Origin: Nemertoderma westbladi
Taxonomy: Eukaryota; Xenacoelomorpha; Nemertodermatida; Nemertodermatidae
Assembly: GCA_032718475.1 (NCBI GenBank)
Contig: JAUCBJ010007513.1
Location: 62,001 to 126,000, forward strand
Direction of reading: 5' to 3'
DNA length: 64,000 nt
Of the stretch, positions 22,564 through 33,717 are shown piece after piece (positions within the stretch are counted from its first letter, which is position 1; each line of letters opens with the position of its first letter). The position numbers and the translations under genes are program-made. The notes beneath the pieces are model-generated. The model was given only the letters and a program-made list of their open reading frames with translations. It did no database searches and had not been told where the DNA came from.

Positions 22564-24932
22564 CTAAATATAGAAATCATTATGATTAATAATGTTGTAG
22601 AAATGAAAAATAAGGTTAAGGTTATAGAAAATCTCACCAGTCGCCAGCCGGCGAATGTAATACGGGTCTCTATATCTATCAATAATCGGCCTGCTGCATT
22701 GCAGCTGCATATTGAGATGCTATACTGAATACTGGCTAACAAATTATGTGTACCACCCGCCACCACCACCATGCAACACTTGGCTTGTTGTGATGCAGCT
22801 TTGAGTAAGAATGTTATGCCGGCTCATCGACAAAATTGCACCGCCACAACTCGCTATCCCTTTATACGCGAGATTATCCGCATCTTTCTCGTGTGCAGCG
22901 TAGCTGGGCTCAGTGACTCAGATCCGGTTCTAGGAAGAGCGCCAATAGGAATCTGTCTTACCGACACATGTTTTAGAACCATATTAATATTTAACATTAG
23001 AATGGTTAGAAATAGAGCGTATCGAGCCCGGGAGATTTCCTATAATTATTGTATACTATGTATTTATTTTCATTGGTACTGTATTAAATAAGAGCATGGC
23101 GATTGGTTGTTACTGTCAGTCAGCGGTTGAGAGGTGTAAATTAGTTAATACGAAATAATACCAATAATTCTTGAATATCAATTTGTTCTAAATTCACCCA
23201 GTTGCACATACAGAGGAACATACAGTCCTCCTTAACAGCCACACTCATGCATTAAAAAGCAATTGGCTTTGGCTGTATAGTTTTGAATTAAAAAGATAAA
23301 TATATAAGGGGAGTGAGGGACTTTCGAGACAATCGAATTGGGAAAATCGACGAAAATAACAGATGATCACCATCAACAATGAAACTGTGACCAGTGATAT
23401 TGACTAACCGTATATTGTTTTGGTTTCAATAACATGTCACTGCAACCTGCTCCTTTTTCTTAATTGATAATAAACATTAGTAAATTGCCGAGACAAGATA
23501 ATAATTCGCGGTGATGTGATTTGTGTCAATTCCAAAATTGAAATAAAGACAGTAACAACAGAATAACACGTTCATAGGGCCTTCGCGCAGGACGAGGCCC
23601 AGTTATGAGATACAAATTAAAATTGCGCGACTGTATCACAAAATCAGTATTTGAGAAATTTAACCATACCGACAATCAATCAAAGAAAGGGGGACAGTAC
23701 GTGTTCAGCCCTTTTAATCTGCCCCCCCCCCCCCCCCCCTTCCTACCAACTAATACATAACCGCGACATCTACCACCCAAGGGGCGGAAGGGTAGCACAA
23801 ACTTATTTCCAATCACACGTTCAATATGCGAAGCCATGCGGTTTGTAGGAAATATCGAGAATTCGAGAAAATCGAGAATACGAGAAACTCGTTTGAAATA
23901 CCTGCTCATCCCAGTATCCGTCCGTAGTCACCGGACAGCTGCGGTTTAATCCCGTAGAACAGTAGAATTCCCGCAGCTTCCGACCCAATTCGACAACGAA
24001 TTCGCCTCACACTTTCGTGTGGCAGAGAATGTAATCTGGTGCGATACACGTCTGCCCGACTTTCAACAATTTCCCCCAGGGATCCGGCTGTCTGGGCCGC
24101 CGCTAAACCCAAATCGCAATCCTCGTCGATTCGTCCAGTCGTCAACGTAAGTCGGAATCTTCCCACCGCACTCCAAGGTGGGTGGCCTGAGTGAGGCATG
24201 AGGAACTTGGCAGTGGCCCGTATTACGATCCGACTAACCGCCGTATTCCCAGTGTAGTAAATAGAATCTTACTGACAAGCAAGCAATTCCGTAGTATTTA
24301 TTCCTCAGTTAATCGCATCTTGATCCCACTCGGCTGCTCGGGTCCAGACACATCGGACTGTTGGAAGCTGTTTAGATGAAGAAGTTGTTTAGATGGCCTT
24401 GCCAACGACCAACGACCTGAAGACGGTACCGGTAACTCTGTACCACTGTAACAGTTAACAGTACCGGTACCGTACTGATGCCAAGCCTAATAATTTTTGG
24501 GTAGATTAATTTAATATAAATGTAAGACAGTTACACAGATGCTGCACGAAGACCCCACGCAAATTCAACTTGGAAAATTTCTAAACTTTTGCCAGACTAC
24601 AGTTTTACAGTTTGGATATATTTTATCGAGATTTGACTGAGTTATTAATGTTTAAAATTGGACACAACAGAACAACAGATCAACAGAACGACAGACACAC
24701 CGATTGAGTTAGTGGTACCTGTATGCTAAGCTCGCTTACTTTCGTCGCTCGCCCCACAACAAATGAGATAGTTTTATACAACATTGCTACCACGCTTATA
24801 GAATAAATGACCGGAAGAATTTGGTAATAATTTTTATATTTTGTTAAAACTGAACGCATAAAACGCAACCGCGGAACACAGGATTATACTTTCTCGATTT
24901 TATTCTATATTTCAGTAAGTTGCGCAACTCAC
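22564..24932. other. Intron of the serine protease gene
   Basis: AT-rich intron with a C18 run at 23722-23739. A moderately GC-rich stretch at about 23900-24380 carries a minus-strand frame of 97 codons without recognisable domains, possibly an old repeat. ACCGGTA-type motifs appear near 24427-24475. Nothing else is recognised. Confidence 0.5.
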
Positions 24933-25152
24933 ACGCAATGTCATTATCGTAGATATTGTAATTAGGATGTATGTAGAAAGTAACGTTGAAGTATTGCTCC
25001 GCAGAATCTTGTTCCAATAGACTATGTTGCCCAAGAATTAGTTGAATATCTATTGGCGAATATCTTTTCAAGCAATGTGCCGCAGTTATTGCCAGTCTGG
25101 GGTGTACCAAACTGGCACCACAAATGTGATGACCATCATATCTGACGTCGCC
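24933..25152 (-). CDS. Serine protease exon with catalytic His57 and Asp102
   Basis: This encodes HHICGASLVHPRLAITAAHC (His of AAHC is the general base) and ends at YDNDIA, where the Asp completes the triad with the His and the later Ser. The acceptor is TATTTTAG before 25152. The donor after 24933 is GTGAGT. The length of 220 bases and the junction positions fit S1A genes. The upstream exons (signal peptide, pro-region, IVGG start) are not found up to 25360, where a LINE insertion begins. They probably lie further right or outside the window. Confidence 0.88.
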
Positions 25153-25360
25153 CTAAAATACAGTTAGGTAGTTTTATTCCAGCTATCTATTTTCTTACAC
25201 TAAATTTTAAGGCATTCATTTCGATGTTCTCAGTTTTTTTTTTTGGAAAAAAAATATGTTTTCCCACTGTATGGGAAAAAATGTAGAGCGAAGTAATAGT
25301 AACCATATGACGATTTATATTCGTAATTACATCTCATCCGACTAAGCTCAACCTACCTAC

Positions 25361-25380
25361 CATTTCATTTCATTTCATTG
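25361..25380 (-). repeat. 3' terminal short tandem repeat of the LINE
   Basis: Four CATTT/CATTG units on the plus strand, that is AATGAAATGAAATGAAATG on the element strand. This marks the probable 3' end of the non-LTR element. Confidence 0.6.
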
Positions 25381-25675
25381 CTTTTAATCAAATAAATTGA
25401 TATATTTTTAATTATTAAAACAGACCACAGTGACACGTTATAACATATTAAAAATCAATTAAAAAGCACTTTGTGCGGTAGAGGGCATTCAGTGCTAAAA
25501 GTTCTATATTTGATATAGATTATTAGACCCTAACCGAGTCCGAATCGAGTCAGTTCTCAAGATAGAAGGGTTGTTACGGCGATCATGCAGCAAACCTGGG
25601 GACCTCTTAGTACCATATCGCGAAGAGAGTTCTAAAGTTCAGTGGTTCATCATCCCGGAGCATATTCGATTTCCT

Positions 25676-28600
25676 TTACACATTAAAATATTCACGTATC
25701 CGATGATGTTTGACGCTAAATGTTGAGTATCTTAGGCTGTAGACGTCCTCCACAAAATTTGCGTTCATAATATCCATCCAATTAGGAACGTTGGTTATTG
25801 AACCACGAATTACATCCTTTGAGTATTCATGGTTAAGTAGGGAAATTGGCTGTGGGACTGGATAACACTGGACGCATTTTGAGTATGCTGAGCCAGCACT
25901 CATAATATGTCGGTTCCTAGAACCATCATTTCCCTTATGCCAGATTAGACTCCGTATAATGTAGTGGAGAGGGATAATAGGGCAGTTTTTAATGCGCATA
26001 ATCAGACCGGCGGCTGCTCTATAACTTTCTGCACTTATAGAATTTGTTTTCACCAGATGGTAGATACATCCATTCGAGACATAGTTTCCAACCATGAATA
26101 AGCCACGTAAAGTTTTCCTATAATAAGCATCAAGTTGAGCAGAGTGTTTGTCACTTAATCCACCAGTCAGGGAGACGAAAGTATATAGTATCGATGGCAG
26201 TGCATATGTATTCCATAGTTTTGAAATTTCTTCAGCATTACACCAGCGCGAGTTCCATCCCAGCTTGTGGAATCTTTCTGACATAATGGTTATGGCTTTC
26301 AGGCATTCTCTGAAGCAGTTGACGGAGGAGCTTGATGCAAATAGCTTATGACCTAGAAAAGTGATAATGTTTTTAGATGTTATCAGGGACCCTAGAATGC
26401 AAAGAAATGTCCGTTTATGTTGTATTCTTCCATTTGATTCTGTTTTCATCCAGTGCATTTTTGAATTTTCTATTCGTAGACCTATGGAGGTTAGACCAGT
26501 TTCGATGGTTCCAACCATGTGTTCTATTGAAGAGGGCATGGTACTCAACAGTAAAATGTCATTGGCAAAGGATATGCACCCTGCCCACATCCCATATACA
26601 GTACAGCCCAACTGTTGTTGCTTTACAGCACAGAATACATCCTTCATATAGTAATTGAATAATAGGGGTGATAACAATGACCCCTGTTCTATACCGTTAG
26701 TCATTATCAATCCATCTATGTCGATTTCTGTCCCGAACTTTAAATACGCAAGACCAATGGAATAGTAGTCCAGCAAGAGTAATGATATGTAGGGATTGAG
26801 CGTATTGGCCAGTTTGCTGATGAGGGTAACATGATTCATATTGTCGAAGGCTCCTTCTATATCCATTTGACAGACATATAATCATGATCCTTGCTGGTGA
26901 TAGTAATCCATTATTTCTAGCACCGTTGCTATTACCATATCAGGCCCTGTTCTTTGCTTATAAGCCAACTGTAGGTCATCACTATCCACATTGCCCATAT
27001 AGTGCTGTACGATGATTGACTCAAAAATCTTCGCAAAAATACATATTGAACTAACAGGTCGGTATGAGGTGGGATCCTTTCTCTGTTTACCCTTACCCTT
27101 ATATATGCTGCTAATTACGGTGTTGCCGAACAATAGTGGTAGGCGGCCCAAGTGAAGAGCTGCTGCTAGCACTTTCTCCATTGATTGACATATCGTGGTT
27201 GGCTGCAAGTGGATGATATGGTCAACTGTCAATGAGTCTAAGTCTGGGCTCTTCCCTAATGGCAGAGATAGGAATGCAGATTTTATCCAACTTTCAGAGA
27301 TCGATGGAGCTGTTGCATTATATTTCCATTCATTGAGCTTTGTTCGTAGGTTATTTCGTTCCTGTCTGTCATTGCCAGAGCTTAACTTTCCTTCCATTTG
27401 TTTTCATATGTCTTCCTGCAAGATTGGGGGGATTGCTTGAGGATACTTCTTGCCAAAAAACTTCCAGAACTTGTATGGCGCCTGATGAGTGTTAGTGGAC
27501 CCGTGAATAAGATTGTTAATCACCTTCTTCGTTGCCAACCAGTTTCTTAATCGTCGCGTAGACCTTTTTGACTGTAGGTAAGACTCATGTATCGGGTCAT
27601 TCATATCTTTGCCTTGGTTACACCAGATGGTATACAAATTCTTTGTTACCTTTGACTTCTCTTTTAGGCTGGAGTCCCTAACTCTAAGATTTCTACATTG
27701 TTTGCGTGGACGTATCATCGGAATATGCCTGTTTGCTGAACCAAAAATAATTTCTTTAATGCAGTCCATGTAACAGTTCATCGTTTCAAAATCCCAAGTT
27801 AAAGGGTTTGCTGTAATTCGCTTATTCAGGTTGTCCAATCTATCTTCAATGCATTTGGCATATTTTTCTAGCTCCTCGGATGCACATTTCTTCCAATTAA
27901 AGCGTAAGTGTCTTTTGCGGCATTTAAAATAGTTTTCCGCTGTGTTATTTTTATTTGGAGTGTTGCTGTGTTTCCTAATTTTTATGGTACCAGTAACAGG
28001 AACGTGGTCCGAGCTGTTAGAGTCAATCTCCTGGCAGCTAACTTTTCCGTCAATAAATGTGGTGCAGCCACTCGTGTTAGTTAAGATATGGTCTATGTAT
28101 GTGTTTCCATGTCCATAGAAGGTTATACATGGGCCATCAAATATATTTGTGGTGTCAATCGCAGTCAAACCTGAGTCTCCCATATAGTTCAATAGTAGCT
28201 TCCCTCTCTTAGTTGGCTTTATACGATCACAGCAATACCTTGGCCCTTGGCCTGCGCCGATGTCTGCATTACTATCCATTAGTATGTATGGGACAGCATT
28301 GGAGTATATTGATTTTAGAGATTCTATTCTGCTCAGAAATTCCGTATACGGTGTGTCTCCCTTACTGCAATCGGGAGCATATCCAGATAAGACGAGTATT
28401 TCCTGATTTGTGTGATTGGGTAGAAGTTTGAATCCAACAATATCATCTCCCGAGTCTATGCGATGCACTTCATTTATGATTGATTTCCTAACAAACATTG
28501 CGACCCCTCCTGAACCCCGTTTCCTATTAGGATTTGACATTCCATTACCAATTAAGTAGTCGCATTGAAATTCTTTGTGAAAGTCCTTTAGGTGTACACG

Positions 28601-28720
28601 AGCCTCTAAGCCATCTAGCCAATGTTCTTGGATGCCCAGTATATCACATGTGTCTAGCAGAGACATTATATACTCCTCATTGTTAATAAATCCTCGGCAG
28701 TTATATGTTGCGAGTTTCAA
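25676..28720 (-). pseudogene. LINE ORF2: endonuclease and reverse transcriptase with in-frame stops
   Basis: From MKLATYNCRGF at 28720 the frame shows an EEP endonuclease: QEHWL (metal-binding Glu), MDSNAD at about residue 148 and SSDHVPV at about 239. It reaches TGA at 27404-27406 and continues in the same frame through the start of RT (SSIYKGKGKQRKDPTSYRPV), then another in-frame TGA at 26882-26884. RT then continues with VCQMDIEGAFDN (motif A), GIEQGSLLSPLLF (motif B) and SFANDILLLS, where the first catalytic Asp of the usual xADD is Asn. The protein ends at 25676. The element cannot copy itself with this enzyme. Confidence 0.87.
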
Positions 28721-28880
28721 ATGTACTGATTCACTTATCCTATCCTGGTTATCCTTAATTCCCGAGGTCCCTGGTCCACTACCATGATCTCCAGTGTTAA
28801 ACCCGCTGTTTGTAGTTGTTCCTCATTAGAATTCTACTCGGTCTACTAGAAAACGAGTCAGCGACAACTTTGTTGTCTCT

Positions 28881-30060
28881 CTATCCTTCGCAGATTAGAT
28901 GTTTGGGCCAAAAACCTGGTTGTAGTACTGTATATTTGTCCGCTGGTTTAAGAATAACCTTCATGTTTTTCCCATCTCGCCTGGCATTTATTTTATAGGC
29001 GTGAATCCCTCTTGATGCTAAGTATTCCTCAATATCCTCTTCAAAGTTAGAGAGATGAATTCCTTGTAGAAGCACAACCTCAGATCTAGATGATTCCATA
29101 TACGTAGTATTGTTTGATATATTAATACCTGCATTGTTTGGCTCACTAGCCATTAGGGGGGTGCTGGTATGTGTTATCTTACAATTGTTGGTCTGTGTAG
29201 TCTTCTGAGACGCAAAGGGGACCGATGGGGCTGATATAGTATGGTGATATCGCGGTGAGGCACGTTGTTGTGTGGATTCGTTAGTTGTTGTGTCGTCAGC
29301 ATCAATCAGAATGCTATAGATATTGTTTCTAGTTATCCTACTGTAGGAAGCATCCTCCTTTTTATCATTTGCCTTGCTAGTAGGCCTACTTTTATTGTTG
29401 ATTGTCTTGTTCTTTGAGTGTTGCTTGGAATACTTGTTCATATTCATTGCATTCAAGGTGTTGATGATATTGAAGCCATTCTTCAATTCCACGCAAGGAG
29501 TTTCATGAATGGGCTCTGGTCCAACTGAGTCGATTACTACCATGCTTTCCATATCAATGCTTCTATCCGATCGGATTTCCAATAAATGATCGTTGCTGTT
29601 GTCATTGCTTGCCCTGGTTATAATATTCCCAGACAACTTGTTGGGGATATTGTTGCTGTTTGGATTGCTATGATGACAAGCTTGGTGGCTAAGGGATATG
29701 CTTTTAAGTGTTGTTTTTACTTCTTGCAGTGAGACTTCTGTTACCAGTCGCGCATGTCGTTCGTGTTGTAGATCCTCAGATAGTTTATCGTTATGTTCTT
29801 TTATAATGGCATTCTCATTTTCCATCTTACAGATTCGAGTTTGTAGTAGGGTTACAGCATTGATCATTTCCATTCTAAAAGATTCCAAGGTTACTGGAGT
29901 GTTCACTTTATTATTGTCCTTACGCAGTCTCTTTAGGCAGCTGTCTGTGACCATTCCATTAAATTTAGAATATGCAAGTTCATAAATATCGGTACCCATC
30001 TCAAAGGATGCATTCCTAAGTCTCAGATGGAGAGTTAATACCTGTATGGGTGTTAAGAGT
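28881..30060 (-). pseudogene. LINE ORF1-type coiled-coil nucleic-acid-binding protein
   Basis: The frame from 29999 (MGTDIYELAYSKF) has a heptad-like coiled coil at about residues 45-105 (NAIIKEHNDKLSEDLQHERH), a long Asn/Ser/Thr-rich middle, and a C-terminal domain ending in KVILKPADKYTVLQPGFWPK. That is the pattern of ORF1 proteins in several invertebrate LINE clades, where it contributes to RNA binding. The true start is uncertain: the frame extends upstream to about 30070, where a one-base shift joins it to sequence overlapping the end of the Ulp1 frame. Confidence 0.6.
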
Positions 30061-30185
30061 TCTTTAATATCCTCAAATAAACATCTCTGAGTTGCGTCAA
30101 TTGGCCATTATTGTTAGTTGATATCAATTTAATTGCAATTTTCCGAGGATTTTCCATAGCTGCACGAAGATCAAAATCGGTTGTG

Positions 30186-31169
30186 TTATAGGTTGACATG
30201 TTCCCTGGGTTTGTATATGGACTCGACTCGATTTGGACTTTGTATTGGGACAACTAATTTAATTTCTGACAGACATGCAGTTAGCCATTCCCGCAGTTGA
30301 AAACTATTTTTATGTTCAGGGATAAGATATCTATCCCCCCTTGCTAGTGCCAGTCCATAAAGGCACACAAATGCTCCACAATCCACAGAATCTGGTGGTT
30401 GCCTTGCGAAGGGTCTGAGTGTCTTGGAAATGGACCATGTGCTGTCTTCCCCTTTAATCACTTTGAAGATAAGGTTTAGCAGATCACATATTATGGTTGT
30501 ATTAGGTGTGACTCTTGTAGTCGATAGACTGTCCAATGTGTATACGTTGAGATTTTCTAAGCAAGCAACATGTAGAATAAAGTGTCCACTGCTACACTCC
30601 GGGAATAATATAAGCGGTGTTTTTGTGACGTCACAATGGCAGGTGATATAACTAATAGCACTCGCTATATCAAAGGATGAACTTTGTAGCTTCTCGCAGA
30701 AAGCCGAGTCGATACAGGCCACATTATTATGGTTCCTCTGTAAGATTGATAGGAATGAGTCCACAATTGTAGTACTGAGAAATTTATTGGGTTTGAGAAA
30801 TGTCCAATCATCATCTCCTGGTTTAAGTATAACCAGCCCTTGGTTTTCGTGTGGTCGTGATGTTGCAGCCAATATGACGGATTCCTCGTTAAATCCATTT
30901 GTAATATCTGGGTAGAAAGGTATATTTTCGACAAATCTCACTTCATTATCCATTGAAACTCTTGGCATCCAGGTTCCGTCTTCTTGTAAGTCTTCGATGA
31001 TCACAGAAGAGTTGATATTGGTTATGGGGTCAATCCATTCATTCATCTTATTATCTGTTTGAGCATTAGAGTAATTTAATTCCATAAATGGAGTATTATC
31101 AAATCCTTCATTGTCTAGATCTATTATTTCACAGGTTTTTATTCTCTTTGTGATTGGATCCCGTATCCT
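30186..31169 (-). CDS. Ulp1/C48-like cysteine protease region, 5' end lost
   Basis: The frame reads in from the LTR junction at 31169 and ends at TAG 30186. The C-terminal half shows the Ulp1 active-site pattern: SSGHFILHVACLENLNVYTL with the His, the Asp in LDS, then RQPPDSVDCGAFVC with the Gln and catalytic Cys. All four key residues are present. Known Ulp1 enzymes cleave SUMO or related tags. In a LINE the target could be the element's own protein or a host tag, which is inference. The N-terminus is missing because element C abuts here. The residues the frame encodes upstream of 31169 belong to the LTR. Confidence 0.72.
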   Translation of the reverse strand, partial: RIRDPITKRIKTCEIIDLDNEGFDNTPFMELNYSNAQTDNKMNEWIDPITNINSSVIIEDLQEDGTWMPRVSMDNEVRFVENIPFYPDITNGFNEESVILAATSRPHENQGLVILKPGDDDWTFLKPNKFLSTTIVDSFLSILQRNHNNVACIDSAFCEKLQSSSFDIASAISYITCHCDVTKTPLILFPECSSGHFILHVACLENLNVYTLDSLSTTRVTPNTTIICDLLNLIFKVIKGEDSTWSISKTLRPFARQPPDSVDCGAFVCLYGLALARGDRYLIPEHKNSFQLREWLTACLSEIKLVVPIQSPNRVESIYKPREHVNL

Positions 31170-31711
31170 TGTGACGGGATCCAGGAGGGATCCCGGTTTA
31201 TCCGGTGTTAGTTCACGCGTCCCCGCCGTGTGTGAAGAGTAAATGAAAATGAGTAAATGAGTTCGCGTCCTTCGTTGTATATAATGATCGGTATAAAGAT
31301 ATAGATATAGGTTGTTGTACACGGAAGGCGGGATACGGTAACTAAAGTCCCGGTCCTTCCCTAGCTAAACTATCTAACCTAAACTGGCACTAATATTGCA
31401 CTGAGATAACTGAACTGATATGATTACTGCCAAGTGGCTATATTGCACGGTTGGCCTTGTTACTCTACCTAATCGATGCCTTTCCCCCCGCTGATTGGTT
31501 GATACCCTTGTTGGCGCCCTTTGGAGTGTTCCCGTTCACTCCACCTGTTCTCTCTGGGTTAGGGGTTTGGCCCCTGACCCTCATTGTGTGCTTCTCCTTC
31601 CCATTCTCATTGGGATGGCACGAGTTGGTTAATTACCCAATCTCGTGGCTCCCAATATTGCTTATCGGCTTATAACTTTATGGGGTGTTAGCGGGATTGA
31701 ATAAGCTAACA
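31170..31711 (-). repeat. 3' LTR of BEL/Pao C
   Basis: 542-bp LTR. In element direction it starts TGTTAGCTT and ends CCCGTCACA. It is the partner of 43141-43681. Confidence 0.93.
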
Positions 31712-31720
31712 CTCCCCCCC
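31712..31720 (-). promoter_or_regulatory. Polypurine tract of BEL/Pao C
   Basis: The minus strand reads GGGGGGGAG directly before the 3' LTR. This is the usual plus-strand primer position. Confidence 0.7.
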
Positions 31721-32391
31721 ATGCTATCTTCCCGGTAAGAAGATAGCATCAACCAAAAAAGTGCGCTACAATCCCGCTGGATCCCGATCTAGTATCGGGT
31801 GTGGGGTGGAATTCTTTTCTCTCGGAGCCGGCTTTCCAGGCCGCTCCCTATGGGTATGATAACGCTACCCTATATGCCTGGCGTCCCGTGTCGGGCCGAT
31901 CGCGCTCACCTCTCACGCGACTTTTGTTTCCCCAACACTTTCGCCCTATCTCTTCTCCACTCTCACCCTAACTCTCGCATACCCTCGGACCTCCTCGTCC
32001 CTCACTCAGCCTCTTATTCCTCCCCCTCCACACTAGAATTGCATCCGCACTCTCTCCGCGCTTCGCACTATCACTCCGTCCCTCAACCCCACTTTTACTA
32101 TCTCATCCCTTCTGACGAATCTCACCCCCCTCCCATGCCGTCGCACTCAAGAAGTGTGAAATCGTCTGGTGTCTCGTCCATAGTGCCATAGTCAGTTTAC
32201 CCCTCAGTCCCAGTAGCTAATTGAGAAAGGTTGTATGACTATAGTACTTACTCCGAACGTATATATTTGTAGATTACTGATTGCTACGTACGTACATACA
32301 AATTGTACTTATATGATTATTCACATTAATTAAATTTGTACATAGTTCGCACGTCTCACGTGGCGCCTTCCAGGCGCACTACATCAAATCC
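31721..32391 (-). other. 3' untranslated part of BEL/Pao C
   Basis: Strongly pyrimidine-rich on the plus strand (purine-rich in the element's sense). A plus-strand frame at 31799-32191 of Ser/His/Pro-rich composition is most likely a by-product of this bias. The hairpin at 32361-32379 has stems GCGCCT/AGGCGC around TCC. Confidence 0.45.
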
Positions 32392-33182
32392 TCAGTCCAT
32401 CCCTCCTTGGCGTCCGTGGTGTCCCCGAAAGTTGCACTTCGGACATCGGTTCTGCAACCGTGGACACGCTCCCATCATGTGGCTCGTCTCGTGGCAGTAG
32501 AGACAGCTGGTCCCTTTCTGGAACCGGTACAAGCAGCTCCTTTCCTGGTGGGTCTGTCTCCCACAGTAGCCGCAACCGAGTACCAATGTCTCCAATGTAC
32601 CAATGTCTCCCGCCCCATGTCGTCTTTCATCCCAAGCGATCTCCGCGGTCTGTGGAGTCGCTGATAGGCGAACTTCTAGACGTTAGCGTCCCTGTCTACG
32701 TCGATCTCCTCGCCCCTCCCGGGCATCGTCTCTCCGAATACTACCCGTGGTGCCGTCCCCGGTTGCTTGCCCAACCTGATAGTGCTCCCCGCGAAATCCA
32801 TCGCCGGCTCCTCGTGCACCCAGGCCCGCTTGCCGGGTTTGTCCCAGAAGGCTCTCGCCCCACTGGCCGTCACCACCCTCCCGCCAACCCAGTCCGTGTC
32901 CGAGTGGCCTATCCTCTCGATGGGCGGCATCTCTCCGAACTCGTCGTCGTCCTCGTCCTCCTCTCGCAGTGGTCCCAACCCCGGTATCCCGGTGGACCCA
33001 CTATGTCCCTTCCCGCCTTGGCTCTCGCCCGTAGCTCTCCATCCCTCTAGCTCCCTTAACTTCCTTTGCGGTTGTTCGCCCTCGGCGCCCGCTGGTATGG
33101 GCATCGCTTGGGTTTCGGTGATCCCACCGTCCACCCCAGTTCTTTCCCTAGAGACTCCCCCGAACTCCCTGACGAAGCCCAA
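32392..33182 (-). pseudogene. Post-pol accessory ORF of BEL/Pao C with triple zinc knuckle, broken
   Basis: The frame from about 33182 encodes an acidic, Gly/Glu-rich protein (EEDEDDDEF at about residue 75) and reaches an in-frame TAG at 32676-32678. Beyond that the frame goes on to a 17-base tandem duplication (GAGACATTGG repeated, near 32584-32617) that shifts it. The shifted frame encodes three Cys/His clusters: CGYC-x4-H-x4-C, CLYC-x4-H-x4-C followed by PRLQNRC, and CPKC-x4-H. It stops at 32392. The second and third clusters closely match the spacing of the accessory protein of element A (CP-x-L-x3-C-x2-C). No ATG is obvious at the start; an alternative start or a spliced leader is likely. 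Function unknown. Confidence 0.65.
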
Positions 33183-33717
33183 CGAAGTTCGTCTAAGGCT
33201 GCTTATTCCTCGAAGCCTTAGCTCTGCGCCCTAGCTTCCTCCTCCCTCTCCTCTGCTTCTCTCCTCTCTCACAAGTTTGCCTGCCATCTCGAACTCTGCC
33301 CGATCGCTCACCCGTAGGTGGTGCCTTGCCAAGGCGCAAACCTGATGAGTGATGGGTTTAGGTGGTTTAAGAGTTCAGTTCGATGGCCTATCTCTTTCTG
33401 AATTTCTGAGTTATTGCCTATTCTTACTACTGTTACCATAATTTGTTCCCCTTCTTAGCCCTATTCTTATTCTAATTTTTATTTTGATTTAATTTCAATC
33501 CTACTACCTTACTGTTTCCTATTACTTGCTACTGCCTATGGATTATTCTATCTCCTAATCCACATTCTGGCCTACTCTGTGGGCCTGTGCAGTACAGCAG
33601 TATATGTCGCGCGGCCTACACGATCTATCCAACTGTACTCATATGCCCCCCTCTCGCTACTAACTGCTAACTAATATCTATATCTTATATACCCCTTTTA
33701 CCTCTTACTCTCTCTCT
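33183..33717 (-). other. Spacer of BEL/Pao C between minisatellite and accessory frame
   Basis: No gene is seen. It contains a hairpin sequence GCCTTGCCAAGGC at about 33323-33335, similar to the one at 32361-32379 on the other side of the accessory frame. Confidence 0.45.

Larger units (their letters stand above)
25361..31169 (-). mobile_element. Non-LTR retrotransposon with Ulp1-like protease, ORF1, endonuclease and RT
   Basis: The minus-strand order is Ulp1/C48 protease region (31169-30186), ORF1-type protein (about 30060-28881), then endonuclease plus RT (28720-25676). The 3' end is at the short tandem of TGAAA-type repeats at 25361-25380, a common LINE tail form. The 5' end is cut by the LTR of element C at 31170. 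The copy is dead: there are in-frame TGA codons, a frame change near 30070, and an altered RT active site. Ulp1 domains are known in a few non-LTR clades. I do not assign a clade. It sits in an upstream intron of the protease gene in the same orientation. Confidence 0.82.

Noticed and set aside
23906-24199. 97-codon minus-strand frame in the protease intron
   Set aside because: No domain, no splice context matching the protease, and no similar copy noticed; it is kept only as a note in the intron entry.
31799-32191. 130-codon Ser/Pro/His-rich plus-strand frame in the 3' part of element C
   Set aside because: It follows from strong pyrimidine bias of that strand, with no domain and no counterpart seen in another element.
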